Below are positions 17,350 to 24,696 of a stretch of DNA of 64,000 bases, piece by piece. Positions within the stretch are counted from its first letter, which is position 1. Each line of letters starts with the position of its first letter. Source of the stretch: Streptomyces sp. RKAG290 (GTDB lineage: Bacteria; Actinomycetota; Actinomycetes; Streptomycetales; Streptomycetaceae); contig NZ_JAJOZC010000001.1 of NCBI RefSeq assembly GCF_023701695.1, forward strand, positions 3,533,894-3,597,893. Direction: 5' to 3'. A program made the position numbers and the translations under genes. The notes under the pieces are model-generated. The model saw only the letters and a list, made by a program, of their open reading frames with translations, made no database searches and was not told the origin of the DNA.

Positions 17350-18339
17350 ATGCATGCGATCACGATCCCCGAACCCGGTGGCCCCGAGGCGCTCGTCTGG
17401 GCCGAGGTGCCCGATCCCGTACCCGGCGAGGGCGAGGTCCTCGTCGATGTCGTCTCCAGCGCGGTCAATCGTGCGGATGTGCTGCAGCGGCAGGGCTTCT
17501 ACAACCCGCCGCCCGGCTCGTCCCCGTACCCGGGCCTGGAGTGCGCGGGCCGGATCTCGGCCATCGGCCCCGGCGTCACCGGCTGGTCGGTCGGCGACGA
17601 GGTGTGTGCGCTCCTGGCAGGCGGGGGTTACGCGGAGAAGGTCGCCGTTCCCGTCGGTCAGCTGCTCCCCGTACCGGCGGGGCTGGACCTCGTTCTTGCC
17701 GCGGCACTGCCCGAGGTGACGTCGACCGTCTGGTCGAACGTGTTCATGGTGGCCCACCTGCGCCCCACCGAGACACTGCTGGTGCACGGTGGCTCCAGCG
17801 GCATCGGCACGATGGCGATCCAGCTGGCCAAGGCGATCGGCGCCCGGGTCGCGGTGACCGCCGGCGGGCCGGGCAAGCTGGCGCGCTGCGAGGAGCTCGG
17901 CGCGGACATCCTGATCGACTACCGGCAGCAGGACTTCGTCGAGGAGATCAAGAAGGCGACGGACGGGGCGGGCGCGGACGTCATCCTCGACATCGTCGGC
18001 GCGAAGTACCTGGACCGGAATGTGCAGGCGCTCGCCGTCAACGGCCGGCTCGCGATCATTGGTCTCCAGGGCGGGACCAAGGGAGAGCTCAATCTGGGTG
18101 CCCTGCTGACCAAGCGGGCCGCCGTCACGGCGACCTCGCTGCGTGGGCGCCCGCTCGCCGAGAAGGCCGCGATCGTCGCAGCCGTACGCGAGCATGTCTG
18201 GCCCCTCATCGCCGACGGGGTCGTGCGGCCGGTGGTGGACCGTACGCTGCCGATGTACGACGCCGCGGAGGGGCACCGGGTGATGGAGTCCAGCACACAC
18301 ATCGGCAAGGTGCTCCTGCAGGCTCCCGCGACCGCCTGA
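17350..18339 (+). CDS. NAD(P)H quinone oxidoreductase, PIG3-like (zinc-free MDR family)
   Basis: A 329-residue medium-chain reductase. The N-terminal GroES-like fold (MHAITIPEPGGPEALVW, AVNRADVLQRQGFYNPPPG) is followed by the nucleotide-binding motif VHGGSSGIGTMAIQLAK (about 146-162). The NRADVLQRQG and PEVTSTVW signatures are typical of the PIG3-type quinone oxidoreductases, which reduce quinones with NADPH and bind no zinc. It is transcribed alone. Its last codons are partly duplicated just downstream (18370-18415). Confidence 0.88.
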   Translation: MHAITIPEPGGPEALVWAEVPDPVPGEGEVLVDVVSSAVNRADVLQRQGFYNPPPGSSPYPGLECAGRISAIGPGVTGWSVGDEVCALLAGGGYAEKVAVPVGQLLPVPAGLDLVLAAALPEVTSTVWSNVFMVAHLRPTETLLVHGGSSGIGTMAIQLAKAIGARVAVTAGGPGKLARCEELGADILIDYRQQDFVEEIKKATDGAGADVILDIVGAKYLDRNVQALAVNGRLAIIGLQGGTKGELNLGALLTKRAAVTATSLRGRPLAEKAAIVAAVREHVWPLIADGVVRPVVDRTLPMYDAAEGHRVMESSTHIGKVLLQAPATA

Positions 18340-18415
18340 GCCCGGCCGCGACTGCCTGGGCCCGGCGCGGGCTCCTGCAGGCTCCTGCGACCGCCTGAGC
18401 CGGCGCGACTGCCTG
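18312..18415. repeat. Tandem duplication of the oxidoreductase 3' end
   Basis: The segment CTCCTGCAGGCTCC...GCGACCGCCTGAGCC and the following GCGACTGCCTG occur at 18312-18358 and again at 18370-18415. The copy includes a second in-frame-looking stop. It appears to be a recent local duplication of about 50-58 bp. Confidence 0.7.
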
Positions 18416-18471
18416 AATCCCCCGACGGGAACCGCACGAGAACCCCGTAAGCGAAGGGGACGCCATACGCC

Positions 18472-18508
18472 AAGGGCCCGGCACACGAAGATCGTGTGCC
18501 GGGCCCTT
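18472..18508. terminator. 17-bp-arm hairpin between convergent genes
   Basis: AAGGGCCCGGCACACGA (18472-18488) pairs perfectly with 18492-18508 around an AGA loop. It lies between the oxidoreductase (rightward) and bpa (leftward) and would serve both. Confidence 0.85.
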
Positions 18509-18560
18509 CGGGCGTGACCGCTAGGTGTGCGTGAGTGCGAGCGTGCGGGCAGGTCCCGGA

Positions 18561-19112
18561 CTACAGGTACGGGCCGGAGCGAATCGCTCCGTGCGGGTCC
18601 GCGCCTCCGCCGTCCTCCTCCTCGTGCCCGCTGCCGGGCGGCAGGGCGCGACGCATCTGCTCCAGCTGCGCCCGCGCCGCCATCTGCTGGGCGAACAGCG
18701 CGGTCTGGATGCCATGGAAGAGGCCCTCCAGCCAGCCCACCAACTGGGCCTGCGCGATCCTCAGTTCCGCCTCGGAGGGCACCGAATCCTCGGTGAACGG
18801 CAGGGACAGCCGCTCCAGCTCCTCCACCAGCTCCGGTGCGAGGCCGTCCTCCAGCTCCTTGACCGAACTGGCGTGGATGTCCTTGAGGCGCACCCGGCTC
18901 GCCTCGTCGAGAGGAGCCGCCCTTACCTCCTCCAGGAGCTGCTTGATCATGCTGCCGATGCGCATGACCTTCGCGGGCTGTTCGACCATCTCCGTCACCG
19001 GGACCTCACGCGACTCGTCGTCAGTGCCACCGCCGCCGATCGCCATTCCGTCCTGTCCCACTACGAGGACTTGGGGGTGCTCCTGCGACCGTTCATTCCT
19101 CGGCATCTCCAT
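18561..19112 (-). CDS. bpa: Bacterial proteasome activator Bpa/PafE (DUF2587)
   Basis: A 183-residue helical protein of the Bpa/PafE family. It forms a ring that opens the 20S proteasome gate without ATP and feeds it unfolded proteins. The core VTEMVEQPAKVMRIGSMIKQ...LEEVRAAPLDEASRVRLK and the helix AQAQLVGWLEGLFHGIQTALFA are diagnostic. The C-terminus ends GPYL, close to the GQYL tail that docks into the proteasome alpha ring. ATG 19112 (MEMPRNERS) was chosen; ATG 19121 and GTG 19133 are alternatives. The proteasome genes are not in this window. Confidence 0.92.
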   Translation of the reverse strand: MEMPRNERSQEHPQVLVVGQDGMAIGGGGTDDESREVPVTEMVEQPAKVMRIGSMIKQLLEEVRAAPLDEASRVRLKDIHASSVKELEDGLAPELVEELERLSLPFTEDSVPSEAELRIAQAQLVGWLEGLFHGIQTALFAQQMAARAQLEQMRRALPPGSGHEEEDGGGADPHGAIRSGPYL

Positions 19113-19150
19113 GCCGTCCATTGTCTCGCACACGTGCCGTACAACACGGT

Positions 19151-19192
19151 GGTGCCCCCGGAAACGCGTGATCCACCGTTTTCGGGGGCACC
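19151..19192. terminator. 15-bp-arm hairpin after the ABC operon
   Basis: GGTGCCCCCGGAAAC (19151-19165) pairs with 19178-19192 with one G-T wobble. It sits between the ABC permease stop and bpa, so the two leftward units are probably separate. Confidence 0.75.
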
Positions 19193-19241
19193 GAACGCCG
19201 CGGCGCGGGCGGTCAGCCCGTCGCCGGAGCCTTCCGCCGGG

Positions 19242-22088
19242 TCACCCGGCGCGTCGCGCCAGCGTCAGCCGTGACCGGGTGAGCAGCGCCGCGAGCGCCC
19301 CGGCCAGCAGCGGGACGACGACGGCCAGCAGCCCGATGGTCTCCCAGGGCACCACGATCGGGGTGTAAGCGGATTCCATGGGGGACATCCGCATCTCCCG
19401 CAGCGCGTTGCGCAGGTCGATCAGGCGCAGCGCCACCGCGGGCACCAGCCCCGCCCCCGTACCGAGCAGCACCCCGGTGAGCGCCACCACCAGGCACTGG
19501 AACCCCGACAGGCTCCGGCGTACCCGCAGGGGCGCGCCCACGGCGCTGAGGGTGGTCAGGTCGGCCTCCGCGTCGGCCTTGGCCAGCCCGGTCGTGATCG
19601 CGGCCGCGCCCAGGGTCACCACTCCGGCGAACAGCGTCAGGACCAGCATCATGATGTCCTCGCGGTCCCGGGACCCGGCGGCGGCCTGCACGTAGACGCC
19701 GCCTCCGGCCTGCTCGAGCGCGGCCGAGGTCCGCTGCTCCTCGGCATCCGTCGGCGGGCGGGAGACGGAGTACACACTGCCGTACAGCGCGGTGTGCAGG
19801 CCGATCCGCTGCGCGCTCCTCTCCGGCATGATCATCCGGATCCCGGGGGTCTCGGCGTACTTCGCGTCCGCGACGTACACCTTCATCCGGTCGGTCGTCC
19901 GCCGGGCCGGGCCGGGGTGCCGTGCGCGGTTCTTCTTGTCCTTCTCGCTGTACCGGTGGACGGACTTCAGGGTGACCTCGCCGTCCTTCGCGTATGCCCG
20001 GTTGAGCAGTACGGGGGTGCCCGCGGCCAGTGCCGCGGCGGCGGCCGGGTCGTCGAGCTTCACGTAGGTCTTCAGCAGTGCCGCGTCACCGACGACGATG
20101 TTGCTCCCGCCGCTGCCGAACGTGCCCATGGTGTAGCGCTCGTCCAGGCAGGCGGGGGAGTGCATCATGCTGCGGTGTTCCTCGGCGGTGAGCCGTGCGG
20201 CGAGCTCCTTGGCCCCCTTGGTGTTGAGCGGGCAGGTGTGTCCCTTGCCGGTGGGCTTGACCAGTTCCATCGAGCCGCAGCTGTCGTCGTCCTCGTAGTA
20301 GACGTTGCAGTCGCTGCCCGCCCAGACCCGCGAGACATCGGCGGGCCTGCCGGTGGCTGCCATGTTCTGTTCCACGGCCGCCCGCGCCAGCGGTAGCCGC
20401 TCGACGCTCTTCTCGTCCGTGGTGTAGAGCACGACCGACTTCTCACCGAGCATCGGCGTGTACTCGTAGTCCGACTCGGCCATCTTGCTGGACATGAACG
20501 TGGCGACGGCCACCGATCCCGCGACCGCGGCCATGATCGCCGCGACCGCCGGAGCGGTCCGCCCGCGGTTGCGGGCCGCGTCGCGCAGCGCCATCCGGGG
20601 CGAGAGCGGGAGCCTGCGGCCGAGCCGGCCCAGCAGCCCGACGATCACCGGGATGCAGGCGAGCAGTCCGAGTTCGGCGACGACCGAGCCGCCGGCGACC
20701 AGCGTGGACCTGCCGCTGACACCGCCGTAGACGGCGACGGCGACGCCGACGGCCAGCGCGCAGGAGCCCACCACGGGCAGTACCCGGGAGCTGCGGCGCA
20801 CGCCCCGCCGTCCGGTGAGCGACTCCAGGACCGACTGGCGGCTCGCCACGACCGCCGGGGCGAACGCCGCCAGCAGTCCGGTGACCAGCCCGATCGCGGC
20901 GACGGCCAGCAGTTCCTTCGGATGCAGCGAGAGCGAGCCGAACCGCTGTCCGGCCTGGTCCTCGATCATCGGCCGGAACACCACGGTCAGCAGCAGCCCG
21001 GCCGCCACTCCCACGACCGCGCCGACGCCGCCGAGCACCAGCCCGCCGGAGAGCACCACGGCCCGTACGTGACGCCGGTCCCCGCCGCAGGTGCCGACGA
21101 GTCCGAGCTGACGGCGGGAGCGGCGCGCACCGACGGCGAAGGCCGGTCCGGCGAGCAGCACGATCTCCAGGACCGCCATGGCCACCACCGTGACGAGGGC
21201 CGCGCTCAGCTCGGTGGAGCCGCTGCTCATGGTGTTGCTGCCCAGCCTCCGGGTCAGCGGGACCTCGGAGTCCGGCGGCGGGTCCAGGACGACCTGGCGG
21301 GAGACGACGAGGGCGCCCTTCTTGTTGGCCGCCATCACCTCGGGCCAGCTGACGCCCTGCGCGCCGGACGCCTTCACCAGCCAGGTCGTCTCGCCCGCGT
21401 TCGGCGGCAGCACCTTCTTGTCGTGGGCGGCGGTGGCCTTCCACGGGGCGATGACCGCGCCCGGGTCGGCGTAGAGCGCCTTGACCTCCAGGTCGTCCGG
21501 CTGCTCGACGGCGCCGGTGATGGTGTACTTCTGCTCCGGCCCGCGCAGGGTGGTCCGTGAACCGACGTGCAGCCCGGACGACTTCAGGAACGACTCGGTG
21601 GCGACGATCTCACCGGGGCCGTGCGGGAACGTGCCGTCGACGAGGTCGATCTTGCCGCGCGCCAGCCGGTCCGAGACCTGGAACTCGAAGATGTCGGTGT
21701 CCGTGATGCCGTAACCGGTGGTGACGCTCGCGGGCACCGACTGGATGCTGATGCCCCGCGCGCCCTGGGGGAACGCGGTCCGCAGGTCGAGTGCGGGCGC
21801 GTCCTCGGACGGCGGGGTGTCGCTGAGGCTGCCGTAGTTGTCCCCGTTGACCGACTGCTCCATCGGACCCGAGCCGGGGTCCTTGAACAGCGCGTCGGCC
21901 GCACCCATCTCGGCCGTCAGTTTCTCGGTCTCGGTCTGGGTGGCGCTGCGGTACGTGACATCGGCGGCCGTCACCCCGAGCACCGGCAGCGCGATCATCG
22001 CGACCACCAGCGCGCTGCGGCCCTTGGCCCGCATGGCGTCGCGGCGGGCTATCCGCAGGGCGGCGCGCCAGCCCGTGAAGACGCTCAC
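19242..22088 (-). CDS. ABC transporter permease, FtsX/MacB-like, 948 aa
   Basis: A large permease with two FtsX repeats. An N-terminal helix (SALVVAMIALPVLGVTAADV) is followed by a long extracytoplasmic domain (about 60-300), a block of helices (300-550), a second extracytoplasmic domain (about 555-780) and C-terminal helices. A Cys-containing loop (DCNVYYEDDDSCGSMEL and HTCPL) could form disulfides outside the cell. GTG 22088 overlaps the ATPase stop (GTGA). Such pairs export peptides or lipophilic drugs or sense envelope stress; the substrate is unknown. Confidence 0.88.
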   Translation of the reverse strand: MSVFTGWRAALRIARRDAMRAKGRSALVVAMIALPVLGVTAADVTYRSATQTETEKLTAEMGAADALFKDPGSGPMEQSVNGDNYGSLSDTPPSEDAPALDLRTAFPQGARGISIQSVPASVTTGYGITDTDIFEFQVSDRLARGKIDLVDGTFPHGPGEIVATESFLKSSGLHVGSRTTLRGPEQKYTITGAVEQPDDLEVKALYADPGAVIAPWKATAAHDKKVLPPNAGETTWLVKASGAQGVSWPEVMAANKKGALVVSRQVVLDPPPDSEVPLTRRLGSNTMSSGSTELSAALVTVVAMAVLEIVLLAGPAFAVGARRSRRQLGLVGTCGGDRRHVRAVVLSGGLVLGGVGAVVGVAAGLLLTVVFRPMIEDQAGQRFGSLSLHPKELLAVAAIGLVTGLLAAFAPAVVASRQSVLESLTGRRGVRRSSRVLPVVGSCALAVGVAVAVYGGVSGRSTLVAGGSVVAELGLLACIPVIVGLLGRLGRRLPLSPRMALRDAARNRGRTAPAVAAIMAAVAGSVAVATFMSSKMAESDYEYTPMLGEKSVVLYTTDEKSVERLPLARAAVEQNMAATGRPADVSRVWAGSDCNVYYEDDDSCGSMELVKPTGKGHTCPLNTKGAKELAARLTAEEHRSMMHSPACLDERYTMGTFGSGGSNIVVGDAALLKTYVKLDDPAAAAALAAGTPVLLNRAYAKDGEVTLKSVHRYSEKDKKNRARHPGPARRTTDRMKVYVADAKYAETPGIRMIMPERSAQRIGLHTALYGSVYSVSRPPTDAEEQRTSAALEQAGGGVYVQAAAGSRDREDIMMLVLTLFAGVVTLGAAAITTGLAKADAEADLTTLSAVGAPLRVRRSLSGFQCLVVALTGVLLGTGAGLVPAVALRLIDLRNALREMRMSPMESAYTPIVVPWETIGLLAVVVPLLAGALAALLTRSRLTLARRAG

Positions 22089-22852
22089 TCGGCACTTCCG
22101 GCGGTCAGCAGCGAGTCGGCCCCGGCGGTCAGCGTCTGGTCGACGATCGAGCCGTCCCGCAGGAAGACGACCCGGTCCGCCCAGGCGGCGTAGCGGGGCT
22201 CGTGCGTCACCATCACACCGGCCGCACCCTGGTCGCAGCGGTTGCGCAGCAGCGCCAGGACGGCCTCGCCGGTCTCGGAGTCGAGCGCCCCGGTCGGCTC
22301 GTCGGCGAGCACCAGGCGCCGGTCCCCCACCAGCGCGCGGGCGATGGCGACGCGCTGCTGCTGGCCGCCGGACATCTCGTCCGGGAAGCGGTCGGCGATC
22401 TCCAGGAGGTTCATCTCCTCCAGCGCGGCACGCGCCTCCTTGCGGGCCTTGCGCACCGAGACACCGTCGAGTTCACGCGGCAGGGCGATGTTCTCGGCGG
22501 CGGTCAGGGCGGGGATCAGGTTGTAGTCCTGGAAGACGTAACCGACGCTGCGGCGGCGCAGCGCGGCCACGCCCTTGCGGCCGAGCGTGGCGATGTCCTG
22601 GCCCTCGATGACGACCTGGCCGGCTGTCGCGGTGTCGAGACCGCCGGCGATCGTCAGCAGGGTGGACTTGCCCGAGCCGGACGGACCCATCACGGCGACG
22701 AGCTCACCGGCGTGCACGGACAGGTCGATGCCGCGCAGGGCGTGCACCTCGGCGATGCCGGTGCCGTGGGTACGGGTGAGCGCGCGGAGTTCGAGCACCG
22801 GAGCATCCACCGACAGGGGCGGAGCGGCTGGGGACGGGGCGTGCAGGGACAT
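22085..22852 (-). CDS. ABC transporter ATP-binding protein (MacB/LolD type)
   Basis: A 255-residue ATPase. It has Walker A GPSGSGKST, the Q-loop region YVFQDYNLIPALTAAENIALP, signature MSGGQQQRVAIARAL and Walker B LVLADEPTGALDS with a following VTHEP H-loop. The YVFQDYNL and N-IALP stretches are typical of the MacB/LolD class that partners FtsX-like permeases, and the permease is coupled directly downstream. A PadR regulator gene lies upstream on the same strand. Confidence 0.93.
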   Translation of the reverse strand: MSLHAPSPAAPPLSVDAPVLELRALTRTHGTGIAEVHALRGIDLSVHAGELVAVMGPSGSGKSTLLTIAGGLDTATAGQVVIEGQDIATLGRKGVAALRRRSVGYVFQDYNLIPALTAAENIALPRELDGVSVRKARKEARAALEEMNLLEIADRFPDEMSGGQQQRVAIARALVGDRRLVLADEPTGALDSETGEAVLALLRNRCDQGAAGVMVTHEPRYAAWADRVVFLRDGSIVDQTLTAGADSLLTAGSAE

Positions 22853-23131
22853 GGCGGGTGGTTCCCCCTCGGAACGGTTCTGCGGTCGGTGGCGGTCGGT
22901 GGCGGACGGGCGACTGCGCGATGCGAAGTGTCGGGGCCGGGACCGCGATGCGGAGTGGCGGGGCCGGGACCTCGCCCGGAGCGCCCCGGCCGGCGGCCGT
23001 GGTTCAGCGGGCGAAAGGCCGGCTCAGCGGAACGAACAGTCGGCCCAGCGGTGCGGGACACCGCCGTTGAGCGAGCCGGTCTCCTGCCCGGCGGTGCGGG
23101 CGGGTGGCTCAGCGGTGGGTGGAGGCCCGGG
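22853..23131. repeat. Intergenic stretch with a 27-bp tandem duplication
   Basis: 22918-22944 and 22945-22971 are adjacent near-identical 27-bp copies (GCGATGCGRAGTGKCGGGGCC...). Before them is GGCGGTCGGT repeated twice. The region presumably carries the ABC promoter, but no clear -10/-35 or operator stands out. Confidence 0.55.
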
Positions 23132-23740
23132 TCAGCGGCCTGCGCGGAGCCGGGCGGTACGTGCGGGGCCGCGCGTGGACGTGTTCGGCTCCGGCTCCGT
23201 GGCGGCGGCCTCGGCGAGCCGGACCAGCCGGGACTCGCAGTGGTCCAGCCAGCGGGCCTCCGCCTCCGCCTGGAAGATCAGCTGTTCCAGTACGAGCAGC
23301 CAGGCGACCTCGTCGCGGTTGGCCGGCACATCGGTGAGGGCCTGCGCCTTGAGGCGCGTGTAGTCCTGCATCGCCTTCACCGTGTGGTGGCGCTGGGACT
23401 GGATGACGGCCCGGATGTCCACGCCCGGAGCGCCGACGGCCATGGCGAGCTTGATGGCCAGCTCGTCGCGGGGCGGGCTGCTGCGGTCGACCGGCGTCTC
23501 GAACCAGCTGCGCAGCTCGGCGCGACCGTCGTCGCTGATCGAGTAGAGGGCGTGGCCCTGGTCGTCCTCGCCGTCCTGGGCGACCAGGCCGTCGCGCTCC
23601 AGCCGGCTCAGCGTCGTGTACACCTGCCCGACGTTGAGCGGCCAGGTGGAGCCGGTGCGCGACTCGAATTCGGTGCGGAGCTGGGAGCCGTACCGCGGCC
23701 CCCGTTCCAGCAGGGCCAGCAGCCCGTGACGGATCGACAT
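23132..23740 (-). CDS. PadR-family transcriptional regulator
   Basis: A 202-residue PadR protein. The winged helix (SIRHGLLALLERGPRYGSQL...WPLNVGQVYTTLSRLERDGLV) occupies about residues 2-80. A C-terminal helical domain (PANRDEVAWLLVLEQLIFQAEAEARWLDHCE) serves for dimerisation. ATG 23740 lies inside a double palindrome (23739-23762), so the gene is almost certainly autoregulated and may be leaderless. It precedes the ABC exporter on the same strand and probably represses it; such pairs are common. Confidence 0.9.
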   Translation of the reverse strand: MSIRHGLLALLERGPRYGSQLRTEFESRTGSTWPLNVGQVYTTLSRLERDGLVAQDGEDDQGHALYSISDDGRAELRSWFETPVDRSSPPRDELAIKLAMAVGAPGVDIRAVIQSQRHHTVKAMQDYTRLKAQALTDVPANRDEVAWLLVLEQLIFQAEAEARWLDHCESRLVRLAEAAATEPEPNTSTRGPARTARLRAGR

Positions 23741-23762
23741 ACTGAGTATGTATACCGAGTAT
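23739..23762. promoter_or_regulatory. Tandem PadR-type operator over its own start codon
   Basis: Two 11-bp units, ATACTGAGTAT (23739-23749) and ATACCGAGTAT (23752-23762), lie 13 bp apart. Each is a near-perfect palindrome. On the minus strand TATACA lies 8 nt before the ATG and would be a good -10 for a leaderless transcript. Autorepression is inferred from position and from known PadR operators. Confidence 0.72.
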
Positions 23763-23824
23763 GTTGCCGAACGCAAGTCTCCGGGGCCACCCGTGCGGCC
23801 GTGGAGCCGGTCGGTGCGCGAGGG

Positions 23825-24574
23825 TCAGTAGGTGCGGCGCATGCGGAGTGCGAGGAAGCCGAGACCCAGGCCGACCAGGGCGATTCCCACGCCGAGCGAC
23901 ACCCCCCGTACCTCTCGCGCCGCCGGTCCGCCGAGGGCCTGACGCGACTTCCGGCCGGCTTCGGCGGACGTGCTCGCATCGGGCGTCACGGCCGGCGCCA
24001 CGGCGGGATCCGACGCGGCGGGTTCCTCCTCGGTCGGATCCATGGCGTCGTCCGCCTGTTCGATCTCCTCGGGCGTCAGCTCCCGTCCGGGCCGCGGCCG
24101 CCCTTCCCCGGCAGGCAGCCCCGCCAGCGGTGACTGCTCGTCCTCGGGGCGCGGTGATCCGGCGCTCGGCGAGGGCGATCCGTCGGTGGCGGACGGGGAG
24201 GCCGAGGCGGGTGACGCCTGGGGCGCGGGGTGGGCGGGCGCGGCCGACGGACCGGTGGACGCACCGGGGCCGTGCGGAGCGGCAGGACCGACGGAAGGCG
24301 GTACGGAGGGAGTGGCGGACGGCGCCTCGATGGACGGCGGCACGGCGGACGGGGGTGCGGAAGGTCCGGAGGCGGCGGAAGTCTCCGCGGACGCCCCGGG
24401 GGCCGCCGCAGGCAGCGGCGGCGCGAAGGCGCTGGCCGGCGCCGGGCCCCCGGCGGTCGCCCGCTGGTCCGCGTACGCCTGGCCACCCGTCACGGCCCCC
24501 AGCGCCGCGGCTGCCGTCATCGCCAGGCAGGCCACGCACCTTGAGGACCGCGAGGGGCGGTGTCCTGAAGCCAT
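23825..24574 (-). CDS. Secreted, C-terminally anchored Pro/Ser/Ala-rich protein
   Basis: A 249-residue protein not assigned to a known family. A signal peptide (CVACLAMTAAAALGAVTGGQAYA, about 12-35) is followed by a long disordered Ala/Pro/Ser stretch (35-150), an acidic patch (ELTPEEIEQADDAMDPTEEE) and a C-terminal membrane helix (VSLGVGIALVGLGLGFLAL) ending RMRRTY. It is probably a cell-wall-spanning surface protein. A 14-bp palindrome lies 9 nt before the ATG. Confidence 0.7.
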   Translation of the reverse strand: MASGHRPSRSSRCVACLAMTAAAALGAVTGGQAYADQRATAGGPAPASAFAPPLPAAAPGASAETSAASGPSAPPSAVPPSIEAPSATPSVPPSVGPAAPHGPGASTGPSAAPAHPAPQASPASASPSATDGSPSPSAGSPRPEDEQSPLAGLPAGEGRPRPGRELTPEEIEQADDAMDPTEEEPAASDPAVAPAVTPDASTSAEAGRKSRQALGGPAAREVRGVSLGVGIALVGLGLGFLALRMRRTY

Positions 24575-24582
24575 GCGATCAG

Positions 24583-24596
24583 CGTCACATGTGACG
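24583..24596. promoter_or_regulatory. Palindrome CGTCACATGTGACG upstream of the secreted protein gene
   Basis: A perfect 14-bp palindrome 9 nt before the start codon at 24574. The position suggests an operator over the promoter or ribosome site. The cognate regulator is unknown. Confidence 0.5.
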
Positions 24597-24696
24597 TTAT
24601 GTCCGGCATCTCAGGTGGCGCGGATGGATGTCCCCCGGACCGGCGGCGCCGACGTAGCCCGGCACGGGCGGGGGGCCCTGGGGCCGAGCGAAAGAC

